The notes: generated by a model from the letters alone, not told the origin. 6,749 bases of DNA from Alkanindiges sp. (GCA_030152125.1 JASLIR010000032.1:1-6749), one strand, 5' to 3'; shown: positions 1-6,597, counted from the stretch's first letter. A program made the numbers and translations.

Positions 1-1772
1 TCCAGGTCCAGCTGTACCAGCCGGCGGGTGTTGGGGTCCATGGTGGTTTCCCGCAGTTGCCCGGGGTTCATTTCACCCAACCCTTTAAAGCGGGTAATTT
101 GCGGGGCTGCCCTGCTTTTCAGCTTTTTCAGGATACTTTCCAGCTCCGCATCATCCAGCGCATAAAATACTTCCTTACCGGCATCAATCCGGTACAAGGG
201 CGGCATGGCCACATATAAATGGCCTTCTTCCACCAGTGTCGGAAAATGCTTCACAAACAAGGCGCACAACAAGGTGGCAATATGCAGGCCGTCAGAGTCG
301 GCATCGGCCAGAATACACACTTTGCCATAACGCAATTCGGACAGGTCATCACTGCCGGGGTCAACCCCGATGGCAATGGCAATATCATGTACTTCCTGCG
401 AGGCCAGCACTTCATCAGAAGAGACTTCCCAGGTATTCAGGATTTTACCGCGCAAGGGCATGATGGCCTGATACAGGCGATTACGTGCCTGCTTGGCACT
501 GCCACCCGCCGAGTCACCCTCTACCAGAAACAACTCGGTTTCTTCCCGGGTTGCGCCGGAACAGTCAGCCAGCTTGCCGGGCAAGGCCGGGCCAGACACA
601 ATCTTTTTACGCTCTACCTTTTTGGCAGCCTTTAAGCGGCGCCCTGCTTTATTAATGGCCATCTCCGCCAGCTGGGTAGCTACTTCCGGGTGACGGTTTA
701 ACCACAATGCAAAGGCATCCTTGGCAATACCCTGCACCACCTGCACGGCCTCACGGCTGGACAGACGCTCCTTGGTTTGACCGGAAAACTGCGGCTCCTG
801 AAACTTCAGCGACAGAATAAAGTTCACACCGTCCCACACATCATCTGCCGTCAGCTTCATATTGCGCGGCAACAGGCTACGCAACTCACAAAACTCACGC
901 ATGGCATCGGTTACACCAGCACGCAAGCCATTGACGTGCGTTCCACCCTGTGCGGTTGGAATCAGGTTCACATAGCTTTCCTGCACGGCCTCGCCGCCGT
1001 CCACATTCCAGCAAATGGCAAACTCGCAATGGGCGCGGTCAGCGGAGCCCTGAGTGACAAAAGGCTCAGCCGGTAAAATCTCACGGTCATTCACTTCATC
1101 TTTCAGGTAATCCAGCAGGCCATTTTCAAACTGCCAGACAATGCGTTCACCGCTGTCTTCATCAAAAAAATTAACCTTTAAACCTGCCGACAATACCGCT
1201 TTGGCTTTCAGGTTATGCTTGAGTGCGCGGATGGAAAACTTAGCTGAATCAAAATATTTGGCTTCCGGCCAGAAGCGTACCAGTGTACCGGTCTGGCGTT
1301 TGGGTGTTGCCCCTTCCTGCACCTGTAAAGGCCCGGTCGGCTCGCCATGGGCAAACTGCATGTGATACAGGTTACCCTGGCGCTGTACGCTTACATCCAC
1401 CCTGGACGACAGGGCGTTCACCACAGAAATTCCCACCCCGTGCAAGCCACCGGAAAACTGGTAGTTATCGGTAGAAAACTTGCCACCGGCATGCAGCTTG
1501 GTCAGAATAATTTCAATACCGCTCTGGCCATACTCCGGGTGAATGTCCACCGGCATGCCACGGCCATTGTCCTGTACCGACAGCGAGCCATCCTTATACA
1601 CAATCACCGATACTTCATTGGCATGCCCGGCCAGCGCTTCGTCCACCGCGTTGTCAATCACCTCCTGCGCCAGATGGTTAGGACGCGATGTATCGGTATA
1701 CATACCGGGACGGCGACGTACAGGGTCTAGGCCGGACAGGACTTCCAGCGATTGCGCGGTATATTGAGTCAC
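1..1772 (-). CDS. parE: DNA topoisomerase IV subunit B (ParE), C-terminus cut by window edge
   Basis: ParE is the ATPase and Toprim subunit of topoisomerase IV, which works with ParC to decatenate daughter chromosomes. About 590 codons are readable without interruption. The GHKL ATPase domain shows EVIDNAVDEAL at residues 37-47 (N41 expected to bind Mg-ATP), DNGRGMP from D68, and GGLHGVG at 108-114. The Toprim part has EGDSAGGSAKQ from the catalytic E418 and DADSDG at 490-495 (acidic D490, D492, D494). Near the left edge are FKGLGEMNPGQLRETTMDPN and RRLVQLDL, so only roughly the last 40 residues should be missing compared with the ~630-residue E. coli protein. RRRPGMYTDTSRPNHL near the N-terminus marks it as ParE rather than GyrB. 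The start is GTG at 1772-1770: an in-frame TAA lies two codons upstream, and the next ATG (M24) would cut conserved sequence. The quinolone-linked segment reads WEVSSDEV (S452, E454), with no obvious resistance substitution. A purine-rich AGGA...AAGAAAGA precedes the start. Confidence 0.97.
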   Translation of the reverse strand, partial: MTQYTAQSLEVLSGLDPVRRRPGMYTDTSRPNHLAQEVIDNAVDEALAGHANEVSVIVYKDGSLSVQDNGRGMPVDIHPEYGQSGIEIILTKLHAGGKFSTDNYQFSGGLHGVGISVVNALSSRVDVSVQRQGNLYHMQFAHGEPTGPLQVQEGATPKRQTGTLVRFWPEAKYFDSAKFSIRALKHNLKAKAVLSAGLKVNFFDEDSGERIVWQFENGLLDYLKDEVNDREILPAEPFVTQGSADRAHCEFAICWNVDGGEAVQESYVNLIPTAQGGTHVNGLRAGVTDAMREFCELRSLLPRNMKLTADDVWDGVNFILSLKFQEPQFSGQTKERLSSREAVQVVQGIAKDAFALWLNRHPEVATQLAEMAINKAGRRLKAAKKVERKKIVSGPALPGKLADCSGATREETELFLVEGDSAGGSAKQARNRLYQAIMPLRGKILNTWEVSSDEVLASQEVHDIAIAIGVDPGSDDLSELRYGKVCILADADSDGLHIATLLCALFVKHFPTLVEEGHLYVAMPPLYRIDAGKEVFYALDDAELESILKKLKSRAAPQITRFKGLGEMNPGQLRETTMDPNTRRLVQLDL

Positions 1773-1797
1773 TCTTTCTTAATCCTACAACTTTATT

Positions 1798-1813
1798 GGC
1801 AATATCAATTGCC
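1798..1813. repeat. Inverted repeat in the parE leader
   Basis: A perfect 6-bp inverted repeat, GGCAAT-ATCA-ATTGCC, lies 25 bases upstream of the parE start, inside the predicted 5' untranslated leader. It could be a small hairpin or a protein site. Its arms are the same hexamers as those in the yqiA leader (2528-2543), in the opposite order. It is short enough to arise by chance. Confidence 0.3.
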
Positions 1814-1816
1814 GTA

Positions 1817-1825
1817 TTAATAGCA
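1817..1825 (-). promoter_or_regulatory. Candidate extended -10 element for parE
   Basis: On the minus strand the sequence reads TGCTATTAA, an extended -10 (TGn followed by TATTAA, 4 of 6 matches to TATAAT). I find no convincing -35 hexamer at 16-18 bp. Transcription would start near 1810 and give a leader of about 38 bases before the GTG. This fits a 112-bp gap after yqiA, long enough for parE to have its own promoter as well as any read-through from yqiA. The call rests on one weak motif. Confidence 0.3.
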
Positions 1826-1884
1826 CAGTTTTCTAATAAATCCGGATAAAGCTTGCTGGCAGTACAACACTGCCCACAACAAGC

Positions 1885-2466
1885 CTAACGGTCAAACAGG
1901 AAATTCACAATCAGTGGAATCTTGCTGTCCATGTCGTGCATAAAATGATCCCCTCCCGGCTCCACAATCATGGCACTTTGTGCATTATCCTGGCTGTAAT
2001 GGCTTTCTGCCTCACGGTAATCCAGCACTTCATCCCCTTCCTTGAGTAACACCAGCATTTTTTCGGGATAAGCTGGTAAGGGGCGGTACAGGGCCTGTAA
2101 ATCATCCAGCTGGTCCGGGCTAATCACCCAGCCGGTCTCGGTCTGGTGTTCGGTTTGGCCCGCATTAAAGAAACGCTTGAAACGTTCAAAAGGACGAATA
2201 ACCGGATTCACCAGCGCCGCACGCACCGCAAACTGCGCCACGCAGGCCGTGGCATAAAAACCACCCAGGCTACTGCCCACCAGCCCGGTATGTACATCCT
2301 GGCTGATTAAATCTTCCAGCAGGGCCAGCACCTGTTGCGGTGGCAGGTTTAAATCCGGGCGCAACACGCGAATATCCGGCCGGTGCGCCTGGCACCAGTC
2401 ATCCAGCATTTTACCTTTTACCGAGTTTGAATTACTGTTCAAGCCATGAATATAAATCAGTTGCAT
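1885..2466 (-). CDS. yqiA: YqiA-family alpha/beta-hydrolase esterase
   Basis: This 193-residue protein has the same length as E. coli YqiA, a cytoplasmic esterase active on short acyl esters whose natural substrate is not known to me. Near the N-terminus IYIHGLNSN supplies the H7-G8 oxyanion turn. The nucleophile elbow is GSSLGG (64-69) with serine S66, and VNPVIRPFERF (86-96) is typical of the family. EGDEVLDYREA (143-153) carries the likely acid D145, and GGDHFM (171-176) the catalytic H174. The triad therefore looks complete. There is no signal peptide or membrane segment. The ATG at 2466 places the first beta strand at residue 2, as in the family, and is preceded by a weak TTTGAG ribosome site. 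yqiA is followed by parE on the same strand, the order also known in E. coli, where cpdA lies upstream. Here cpdA is absent and a divergent lipase-like gene takes that side. Confidence 0.93.
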   Translation of the reverse strand: MQLIYIHGLNSNSNSVKGKMLDDWCQAHRPDIRVLRPDLNLPPQQVLALLEDLISQDVHTGLVGSSLGGFYATACVAQFAVRAALVNPVIRPFERFKRFFNAGQTEHQTETGWVISPDQLDDLQALYRPLPAYPEKMLVLLKEGDEVLDYREAESHYSQDNAQSAMIVEPGGDHFMHDMDSKIPLIVNFLFDR

Positions 2467-2527
2467 AATCTCAAAGCCCTTGGCATCGCATGGAGAAGAT
2501 AAGTCGTGTCGTGGTTATTCAACGGGT

Positions 2528-2543
2528 ATTGCCTTATGGCAAT
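2528..2543. repeat. Inverted repeat in the yqiA leader
   Basis: ATTGCC-TTAT-GGCAAT is a perfect 6-bp inverted repeat with a 4-base loop. It lies just downstream of the predicted yqiA transcription start (about 2557), so it could form a small hairpin near the 5' end of the mRNA or act as an operator. No regulator is known to me for this sequence. Confidence 0.3.
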
Positions 2544-2564
2544 CAGCCAGAAAACAAAGTGCGG

Positions 2565-2593
2565 ATTGTACGGAAGTTATGGGGTCTTGCCAT
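2565..2593 (-). promoter_or_regulatory. Candidate sigma-70 promoter for yqiA
   Basis: On the minus strand ATGGCA (2593-2588, 4 of 6 matches to TTGACA) is followed after exactly 17 bases by TACAAT (2570-2565, 5 of 6 matches to TATAAT). Transcription would begin near 2557, leaving a leader of about 90 bases. An alternative -10 of GATAAT lies further upstream (2660-2655) but has only a poor -35 partner. Nothing direct shows which is used. Confidence 0.4.
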
Positions 2594-2802
2594 CCATCTT
2601 TTAACAAAAAATTCAACCCAAACCAAACGGATATCGCCCTGCATTGTGACAAGGATTATCGAAAAAGCGCACTTTCACATAAAAAAAGTTAATTTTCCAG
2701 TTTACTTGGGCCAATTATAAAAATGATTGATTTGTCACAGTTTTAACCTGCTTTAGCTTAATTTTTTCTTAAGATATTCGACCAAAGACTATGTTCCTGC
2801 CA

Positions 2803-2831
2803 TTGACCTGTGCTGCAAATTGCAGTATTCA
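2803..2831 (+). promoter_or_regulatory. Candidate sigma-70 promoter for the lipase-like gene
   Basis: TTGACC (2803-2808, 5 of 6 matches to TTGACA) is followed after 17 bases by TATTCA (2826-2831, 3 of 6 matches to TATAAT). The strong -35 with a weak -10 would suit a regulated promoter. The start point would be near 2838, giving a leader of about 90 bases. The spacer contains a perfect palindrome, described separately. Confidence 0.4.
2813..2825. promoter_or_regulatory. Perfect palindrome CTGCAA-A-TTGCAG, candidate operator
   Basis: This 13-bp perfect palindrome with a single central base lies wholly inside the -35/-10 spacer of the predicted promoter and ends where the -10 begins. A dimeric regulator bound there would block RNA polymerase. 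Operators of TetR-, GntR- or MarR-type repressors are often placed this way, but I recognise no specific family consensus, and it is not a LexA box. Confidence 0.4.
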
Positions 2832-2914
2832 TCAAGTGTATTGTGTTGAAACAAAAAACAATTAGCTGCCTTTAGCCGGTTGTTCCCTTTGTTTCTTGAT
2901 CTGTAACACGCTTG

Positions 2915-2920
2915 AGGGGG
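2915..2920 (+). promoter_or_regulatory. Shine-Dalgarno AGGGGG deciding the lipase start
   Basis: AGGGGG sits 9 bases before the ATG at 2930. The in-frame TTG at 2912 would place the start codon upstream of this site and leave it without one of its own. The ATG is therefore the better start, six codons downstream of the longest open frame. Confidence 0.7.
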
Positions 2921-2929
2921 CACCCTATC

Positions 2930-4288
2930 ATGCCAAGTTTAACCCCGTTGCATGAAACATATTGCAAGTTTGACCGCAGCCCACCGTCGCAAGCCGACTT
3001 TCTGGAAGGCCTGGCACAACTTGCAACATCCGGTATTACCGGCATTACCGACATTGTGCAAACAATTCACCGGGAAATTTTATTAAAGCCCTTTGGTTTA
3101 TCAAGGGAACAGACCCGTATGGTCTGGAATAAAGGCATTAGCCGGCGCATTTATGGTGTGACGCAACACATCATGCGCCAGTATGGTAAAGGACTGGCGC
3201 TGAGCCTGCGCGAGCTGAACAGTCGTTTCCCTGTACTGCACAACAAACCCCTTAGCCCGGCCATGCATTTTATGGTAGGCGCCATAAACGGTGTACTGGG
3301 TGACTATATGTTACGCACCCACAACCCCATGGCCTTGCCCATGGTGCTGTATGACCGTTATGCCCAGTTACAGCATGGTGAGGTATCCGGCCGGGTAATT
3401 ATTTTTGCCCATGGCTTGTGTATGCATCACCTGAGCTGGGACCCGGGTAAAAATAGCGGTATGGGCGAGCAGATTGCTTACCATGATAAAGAAGCCTCGG
3501 TAATGTACTTAAGCTACAACACCGGACGCCGCATATCTTCCAATGGCCGCACTTTTGCCAATGTACTGCAGGATCTGGTCAACAAAAACCCGCGCATTAC
3601 CAGTATCGACCTGCTGGGTCACAGCATGGGTGGACTGGTATCGCGTAGCGCCCTGTTTTATGGCAAGCAGAATGGTTATTCATGGGTAAACATGGTGGAA
3701 AACCTGGTTTGCTTGGGCTCACCACACCATGGTGCCGTGCTGGAACGTCTGGGCTTTATGCTGCAGGACCGTTTAGGCTCCATTCCCTTTGCCAATGTGA
3801 TTGCCGAACTGGCCAACATGCGCAGCTCCGGTATTCTCGATTTCCGTTATGGCAGTGTGCGTGATGACGACTGGGAACATCTGGAAGGGCGTATGGGACA
3901 AATGGACGACATGCGCAAGCCAGCACCATTACCCTCCCGCATCAAAACCTTTCTGGTAGCCGGTACGCTGGAAAGTAACCGTTCCAGCTCCAAGGCACTG
4001 GAGGCCATTGGCGATTATCTGGTGAGCGTGAAGAGCGCGCTGGGTGAACACCCGCACCCGCAATTCCGCCTGAAAGTGCCGGATGAGCGTAAAGCAATTT
4101 TCTATGGCCTGAATCACTTTGAACTTCAATACCATGAACGTGTACGTGAGCAGATTGTAGCATGGCTATACCCTAACAGCCTGCAGGCACAGACCCTGTC
4201 CAAGCACATGGACAAAGTCAATGATGGCGAATTGCAGAATATCAGTACCGAAAAAGCCATTGAACAGGCGCTGGAACATACTGATTGA
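2930..4288 (+). CDS. Lipase/esterase-like alpha/beta-hydrolase with N-terminal extension
   Basis: This 452-residue serine hydrolase is related to bacterial lipase-like and PGAP1-like proteins; its substrate cannot be read from the sequence. Residues 1 to about 150 precede the hydrolase fold and include amphipathic stretches such as TSGITGITDIVQTIHREI (33-50) and the segment HFMVGAINGVLGDYML (113-128). The fold itself begins at VIIFAHGL (156-163), where H161-G162 form the oxyanion turn. The nucleophile elbow is LLGHSMGGLVSRS with S232. LGSPHHGA (262-269) follows and is typical of lipases. IGDYLVSVKSALG (360-372) provides the probable acid D362, and GLNHFEL (393-399) the probable histidine H396. 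The triad looks complete. There is no signal peptide, lipobox or clear membrane helix, so a cytoplasmic or peripheral location is likely. The 50-residue C-terminal tail is polar. It is transcribed alone, divergently from yqiA and convergently with dsbB. A polyhydroxyalkanoate depolymerase or phospholipase role is possible but unsupported. Confidence 0.88.
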   Translation: MPSLTPLHETYCKFDRSPPSQADFLEGLAQLATSGITGITDIVQTIHREILLKPFGLSREQTRMVWNKGISRRIYGVTQHIMRQYGKGLALSLRELNSRFPVLHNKPLSPAMHFMVGAINGVLGDYMLRTHNPMALPMVLYDRYAQLQHGEVSGRVIIFAHGLCMHHLSWDPGKNSGMGEQIAYHDKEASVMYLSYNTGRRISSNGRTFANVLQDLVNKNPRITSIDLLGHSMGGLVSRSALFYGKQNGYSWVNMVENLVCLGSPHHGAVLERLGFMLQDRLGSIPFANVIAELANMRSSGILDFRYGSVRDDDWEHLEGRMGQMDDMRKPAPLPSRIKTFLVAGTLESNRSSSKALEAIGDYLVSVKSALGEHPHPQFRLKVPDERKAIFYGLNHFELQYHERVREQIVAWLYPNSLQAQTLSKHMDKVNDGELQNISTEKAIEQALEHTD

Positions 4289-4295
4289 ACAGTCC

Positions 4296-4364
4296 CCTCA
4301 TCCCAACCTTCTCCCCAGAGGAGAAGGAGTTCCCTCTCCTTTTCAGGAGAGGGTTAGGGTGAGG
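4296..4364. repeat. Nested intergenic inverted repeat (REP-like), between convergent genes
   Basis: The element is a three-armed potential cruciform. The outer arms CCTCATCCCAACC (4296-4308) and GGTTAGGGTGAGG (4352-4364) pair with one mismatch and one G-T pair. Inside are two perfect hairpins: CCTTCTCC/GGAGAAGG (4307-4314 with 4320-4327, 5-base loop) and CCCTCTCCT/AGGAGAGGG (4332-4340 with 4345-4353, 4-base loop). Sequences of this kind are, from general knowledge, common intergenic repeats in many proteobacteria. It begins seven bases after the lipase stop and lies about 50 bases beyond the dsbB stop. It could protect 3' ends or slow polymerase from both sides. It lacks a T run on either strand, so it is not a standard intrinsic terminator. 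Confidence 0.85.
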
Positions 4365-4413
4365 TTATCATAATTATAAAGAGGGACATATTTCCTAACG
4401 CAGCACTATCAGC

Positions 4414-4902
4414 TTAGCCACGCCTAAACAGCTGCCACAGGTTAATCAGCAATAAGCCACTAAAGAAAGCCAAAGACCATGTTGGTAAGGACTGTCCTAA
4501 AAAGGTCCAGTCGATCACTGCGCACTCACCGGAACCATGCAGCACTTTTTGCACCACGGACTGCAGGGGAAAATTCTCCATCCAGTAATCCAGCCCCGGG
4601 CCACAGGCCGGTACATCTTCCGGTGGCAAATGCTGTAACCAGACATGACGTGCAGCAACCGCGGTAGCCCAGCCAATACCGAGCAGAGAAAGCAGCGCAT
4701 AAATCACCCGGCCGGTGCGCTTTTTAGGGCCATGGATAAAGGCAACCAGCGACACCAGCCCCATACCCAACAGGCCAACGCGCTGAAAAATACACAGGGG
4801 GCAAGGTTCAAGATGTTGATAAAACTGCAAATACAGGGCAAATAACCAGCCTGCCACACTCAGCAGGAATAAAGCCAGACTGACTTTACGATAGCTCAAC
4901 AT
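4414..4902 (-). CDS. dsbB: Disulfide bond formation protein B (DsbB)
   Basis: DsbB is an inner-membrane quinone reductase that re-oxidises periplasmic DsbA and passes electrons to ubiquinone or menaquinone. The 162-residue protein shows four hydrophobic helices at about 7-28, 41-57, 66-84 and 141-158. The first periplasmic loop carries the redox motif CPLC (C34, C37), followed by R41, which matches the quinone-contacting arginine (R48) of E. coli DsbB. The second loop has the other redox pair, C100 in PACGPGLDYW and C127 in GSGECA. The WTFLGQSLPTWSLAFF signature is split here only at position 131-132. All four essential cysteines are present and the length is normal (E. coli 176). The ATG directly follows the gshA stop codon, and a strong AAGGAG lies within gshA, so translation is probably coupled. 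No dsbA gene is in the window. Confidence 0.96.
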   Translation of the reverse strand: MLSYRKVSLALFLLSVAGWLFALYLQFYQHLEPCPLCIFQRVGLLGMGLVSLVAFIHGPKKRTGRVIYALLSLLGIGWATAVAARHVWLQHLPPEDVPACGPGLDYWMENFPLQSVVQKVLHGSGECAVIDWTFLGQSLPTWSLAFFSGLLLINLWQLFRRG

Positions 4903-6555
4903 CTACACATGCTCCTTAACGACATCTTGTGGTACTTCGGCATGACTGGCGGCCTGCTGGCGATACGGGGCAAGATAGCTTTTAAAGTCGCACTGGTCGC
5001 GTTGTTCCAGTGCCGCCTGATCCTGCCACGACTGCACAGCCACCTGCTGGAAATAGTCATGAGGCTGCGCAGACAATACGTGAGTTCGCTGTTGCTGTGC
5101 GTAATCTTTTGCTAACGCATGACCAAAGCGCCAAGAGCCGCCTGCCGCCACAGTTTGCGCCAGCACCTGTGCCGACAGGGTCTGTTCGACCTGCTGCAAA
5201 CGCGCAACCATCCGGCTTAATGCCTGCGCATACAATGCTTCAGACTGGCCGGACATCACATCCAGTTGCTGTGCATAAGGCTGCATGGCCTGCAAATGGG
5301 CCAGCCCCCATGCCTTAAATGACTGTAAGCCTTCTGCGGTATCAATTTCCAGTTCAGGGTTACGCCCTTCATCCACAATTTTGGCCTGATTACGCTCAAT
5401 ACGTACCTGTTCATCCGCCTCAATACTCGGGCTAGGCTGCAACAGGGCGTACAGGGCCAGGGTTTCCAGAAAGCAGGCGGTGTCCAGGTCAATACCAATA
5501 TCACTGAATGGATTTAAATCCACTGCACGTAGCTCTACATAAGCCACACCACGGTTTTGCAGGGCTTGTGCAGGTGACTCGCCCGCTTGCGGAATCTGCT
5601 TGGGCCGGATCAGGCTGTAGTATTCGTTTTCAATCTGCAGCACATGGTCATTAATCTGGATCGGCTCGCCTTCGTCGTTGTCCAGCCCCAGCTTGCTAAA
5701 TTCTTCATACGGGGTACCAATCGCACGCTGCATGCCCTTCAGGTAACAGCCCAGCGCATTGTAGTGGATGCCTAACTGGCGCTGCGCACTGTTCTGGTAA
5801 CCCAGACGCCCCATCCGCAATGCCGTGGCATACGGCAAATGCAGGGTGCCGCCGATCAGCGGCTGTAAATGATGTTCACGACCAATTAGAAAACAGGCAC
5901 ATACCGACGGGCTGGCACCCAGCAGGTAAATAGTCAGCGGGGTTAAACGCAGGAAATTACGGATCAGGCCAAAATAGCGCTCACTACGGTAATCCTGTGC
6001 ACTGAGCTGCTTTAACTCATCCGGTGTATCCGCCGACTCCTGCCACGCTTTAAACAGCTGGTCCGGAAAAGACACGTTGTAATGCACCCCGGCAATGGTT
6101 TGCATACGGCGGCCATAGCGCACACCCAGCCCATGACGGTACAGGGTTTTAAACTTGCCCAGGTTGGAAGCCCCATACTGCGCCAGCGGGATATTCTGTT
6201 CCTCACTGTCCAGCATGCATGGCATGGATAAAGGCCATAAGGTTTCCCCTTCAGCCAGCTGCTGCTGCACTTCCACATGCAGCTCACGCAGGAAATCCAG
6301 CGCCTGTTGCGGGTGTTCAAAGGTGGGGGTGATCAGTTCCAGCAATGCTTCGGAGTAATCGGTGGTAATGTGCGGATGGGTTAAGGCCGCACCCAGCGCC
6401 TGTGGATGCGTGGTTTGTGCCAGAAAGCCATTGGCCTGCATCCGCAACGATTCTTTTTCAATCCCGCGCTTCATGCCTGTCAGCAGATTTGCTGTTAACC
6501 AGTCCGGCAACCCGGTTTCCGCATGCAACTGGTTAATGGTTAAAGAATCACTCAT
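4903..6555 (-). CDS. gshA: Glutamate-cysteine ligase, proteobacterial type (GshA)
   Basis: GshA catalyses the ATP-dependent joining of L-glutamate and L-cysteine through the gamma-carboxyl group, the first and usually rate-limiting step of glutathione synthesis in the cytosol. The 550 residues follow the E. coli-type (518-residue) ligase throughout. Recognisable blocks are GIEKESLRMQANG (31-43) and TTDYSEALLELITP (64-77) for metal and substrate binding, and WPLSMPCML (107-115). These are followed by LAQYGASNLGKFKTLYRHGL (124-143), MQTIAGVHYN (151-160), VLQIENEYYSLIRPK (305-319) and VELRAVDLNPFSDIGID (340-356). The C-terminal part is more divergent and glutamine-rich, and the protein is about 30 residues longer than in E. 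coli. The ATG at 6555 is favoured because the conserved region starts soon after it; the ribosome site (GAAGTGAG) is weak. The gene ends in TAG at 4905-4903, immediately before the dsbB ATG. gshB, for the second step, is not in the window. Confidence 0.97.
   Translation of the reverse strand: MSDSLTINQLHAETGLPDWLTANLLTGMKRGIEKESLRMQANGFLAQTTHPQALGAALTHPHITTDYSEALLELITPTFEHPQQALDFLRELHVEVQQQLAEGETLWPLSMPCMLDSEEQNIPLAQYGASNLGKFKTLYRHGLGVRYGRRMQTIAGVHYNVSFPDQLFKAWQESADTPDELKQLSAQDYRSERYFGLIRNFLRLTPLTIYLLGASPSVCACFLIGREHHLQPLIGGTLHLPYATALRMGRLGYQNSAQRQLGIHYNALGCYLKGMQRAIGTPYEEFSKLGLDNDEGEPIQINDHVLQIENEYYSLIRPKQIPQAGESPAQALQNRGVAYVELRAVDLNPFSDIGIDLDTACFLETLALYALLQPSPSIEADEQVRIERNQAKIVDEGRNPELEIDTAEGLQSFKAWGLAHLQAMQPYAQQLDVMSGQSEALYAQALSRMVARLQQVEQTLSAQVLAQTVAAGGSWRFGHALAKDYAQQQRTHVLSAQPHDYFQQVAVQSWQDQAALEQRDQCDFKSYLAPYRQQAASHAEVPQDVVKEHV
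4912..4917 (-). promoter_or_regulatory. dsbB Shine-Dalgarno AAGGAG inside the gshA 3' end
   Basis: On the minus strand AAGGAG lies 9 bases before the dsbB ATG at 4902, within the last codons of gshA. It is among the strongest ribosome sites in the window. With no spacer between the gshA TAG and the dsbB ATG, it supports co-transcription and re-initiation by the same ribosomes. Confidence 0.75.
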
Positions 6556-6597
6556 GGATGTTACTCACTTCACAGGCTATCGGCCAAGCGCCATATA

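Larger units (their letters stand above)
2467..2929. other. Divergent intergenic region between yqiA and the lipase-like gene
   Basis: This 463-bp gap holds the outward-facing control signals of the two divergent hydrolase genes, and I see no convincing gene in it. The yqiA-proximal half has a candidate leftward promoter and a small inverted repeat. The middle (about 2680-2775) is strongly AT-rich, with A and T runs. The lipase-proximal part has a candidate rightward promoter with a palindrome in its spacer. Two overlapping open frames on the plus strand (about 2480-2720) lack ribosome sites and recognisable sequence, and I do not call them genes. Confidence 0.6.

Noticed and set aside
219..635. 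A 138-codon open frame antisense to parE, and similar long frames opposite gshA and the lipase-like gene.
   Set aside because: These are shadows of strongly conserved coding sequence on the other strand, without ribosome sites or family features.
1672..1884. An open frame continuing in phase for about 68 codons after the yqiA TAG, with a cysteine-rich beginning (CCGQCC), suggesting a read-through extension or a small gene.
   Set aside because: The 193-residue YqiA already matches the usual family length. The extension has no ATG, GTG or TTG start in frame in the gap, and its second half only overlaps parE in another frame.
2655..2683. An alternative yqiA promoter with a good -10 (GATAAT on the minus strand).
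   Set aside because: The -35 partner at 17 bases (TTTATG) matches only three positions, and the leader would be about 185 bases; the promoter at 2565-2593 scores better.
2490..2720. A 76-codon open frame on the plus strand in the yqiA/lipase gap (and an overlapping 70-codon frame from 2480).
   Set aside because: There is no Shine-Dalgarno before either start, no recognisable motif, and the frames overlap each other and the predicted yqiA promoter. Frames of this length are common by chance.
2724..2739. A CRP-like site, TGATT-N6-TCACA, upstream of the lipase promoter.
   Set aside because: Only the right half-site is good; the left half matches TGTGA at just two positions, and it lies far from the predicted start point (about 2838).
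4307..4353. A rho-independent terminator formed by the two hairpins after the lipase stop.
   Set aside because: The stems are strong but no run of T follows on either strand, so a REP-like repeat is the better description; a role in termination remains possible.
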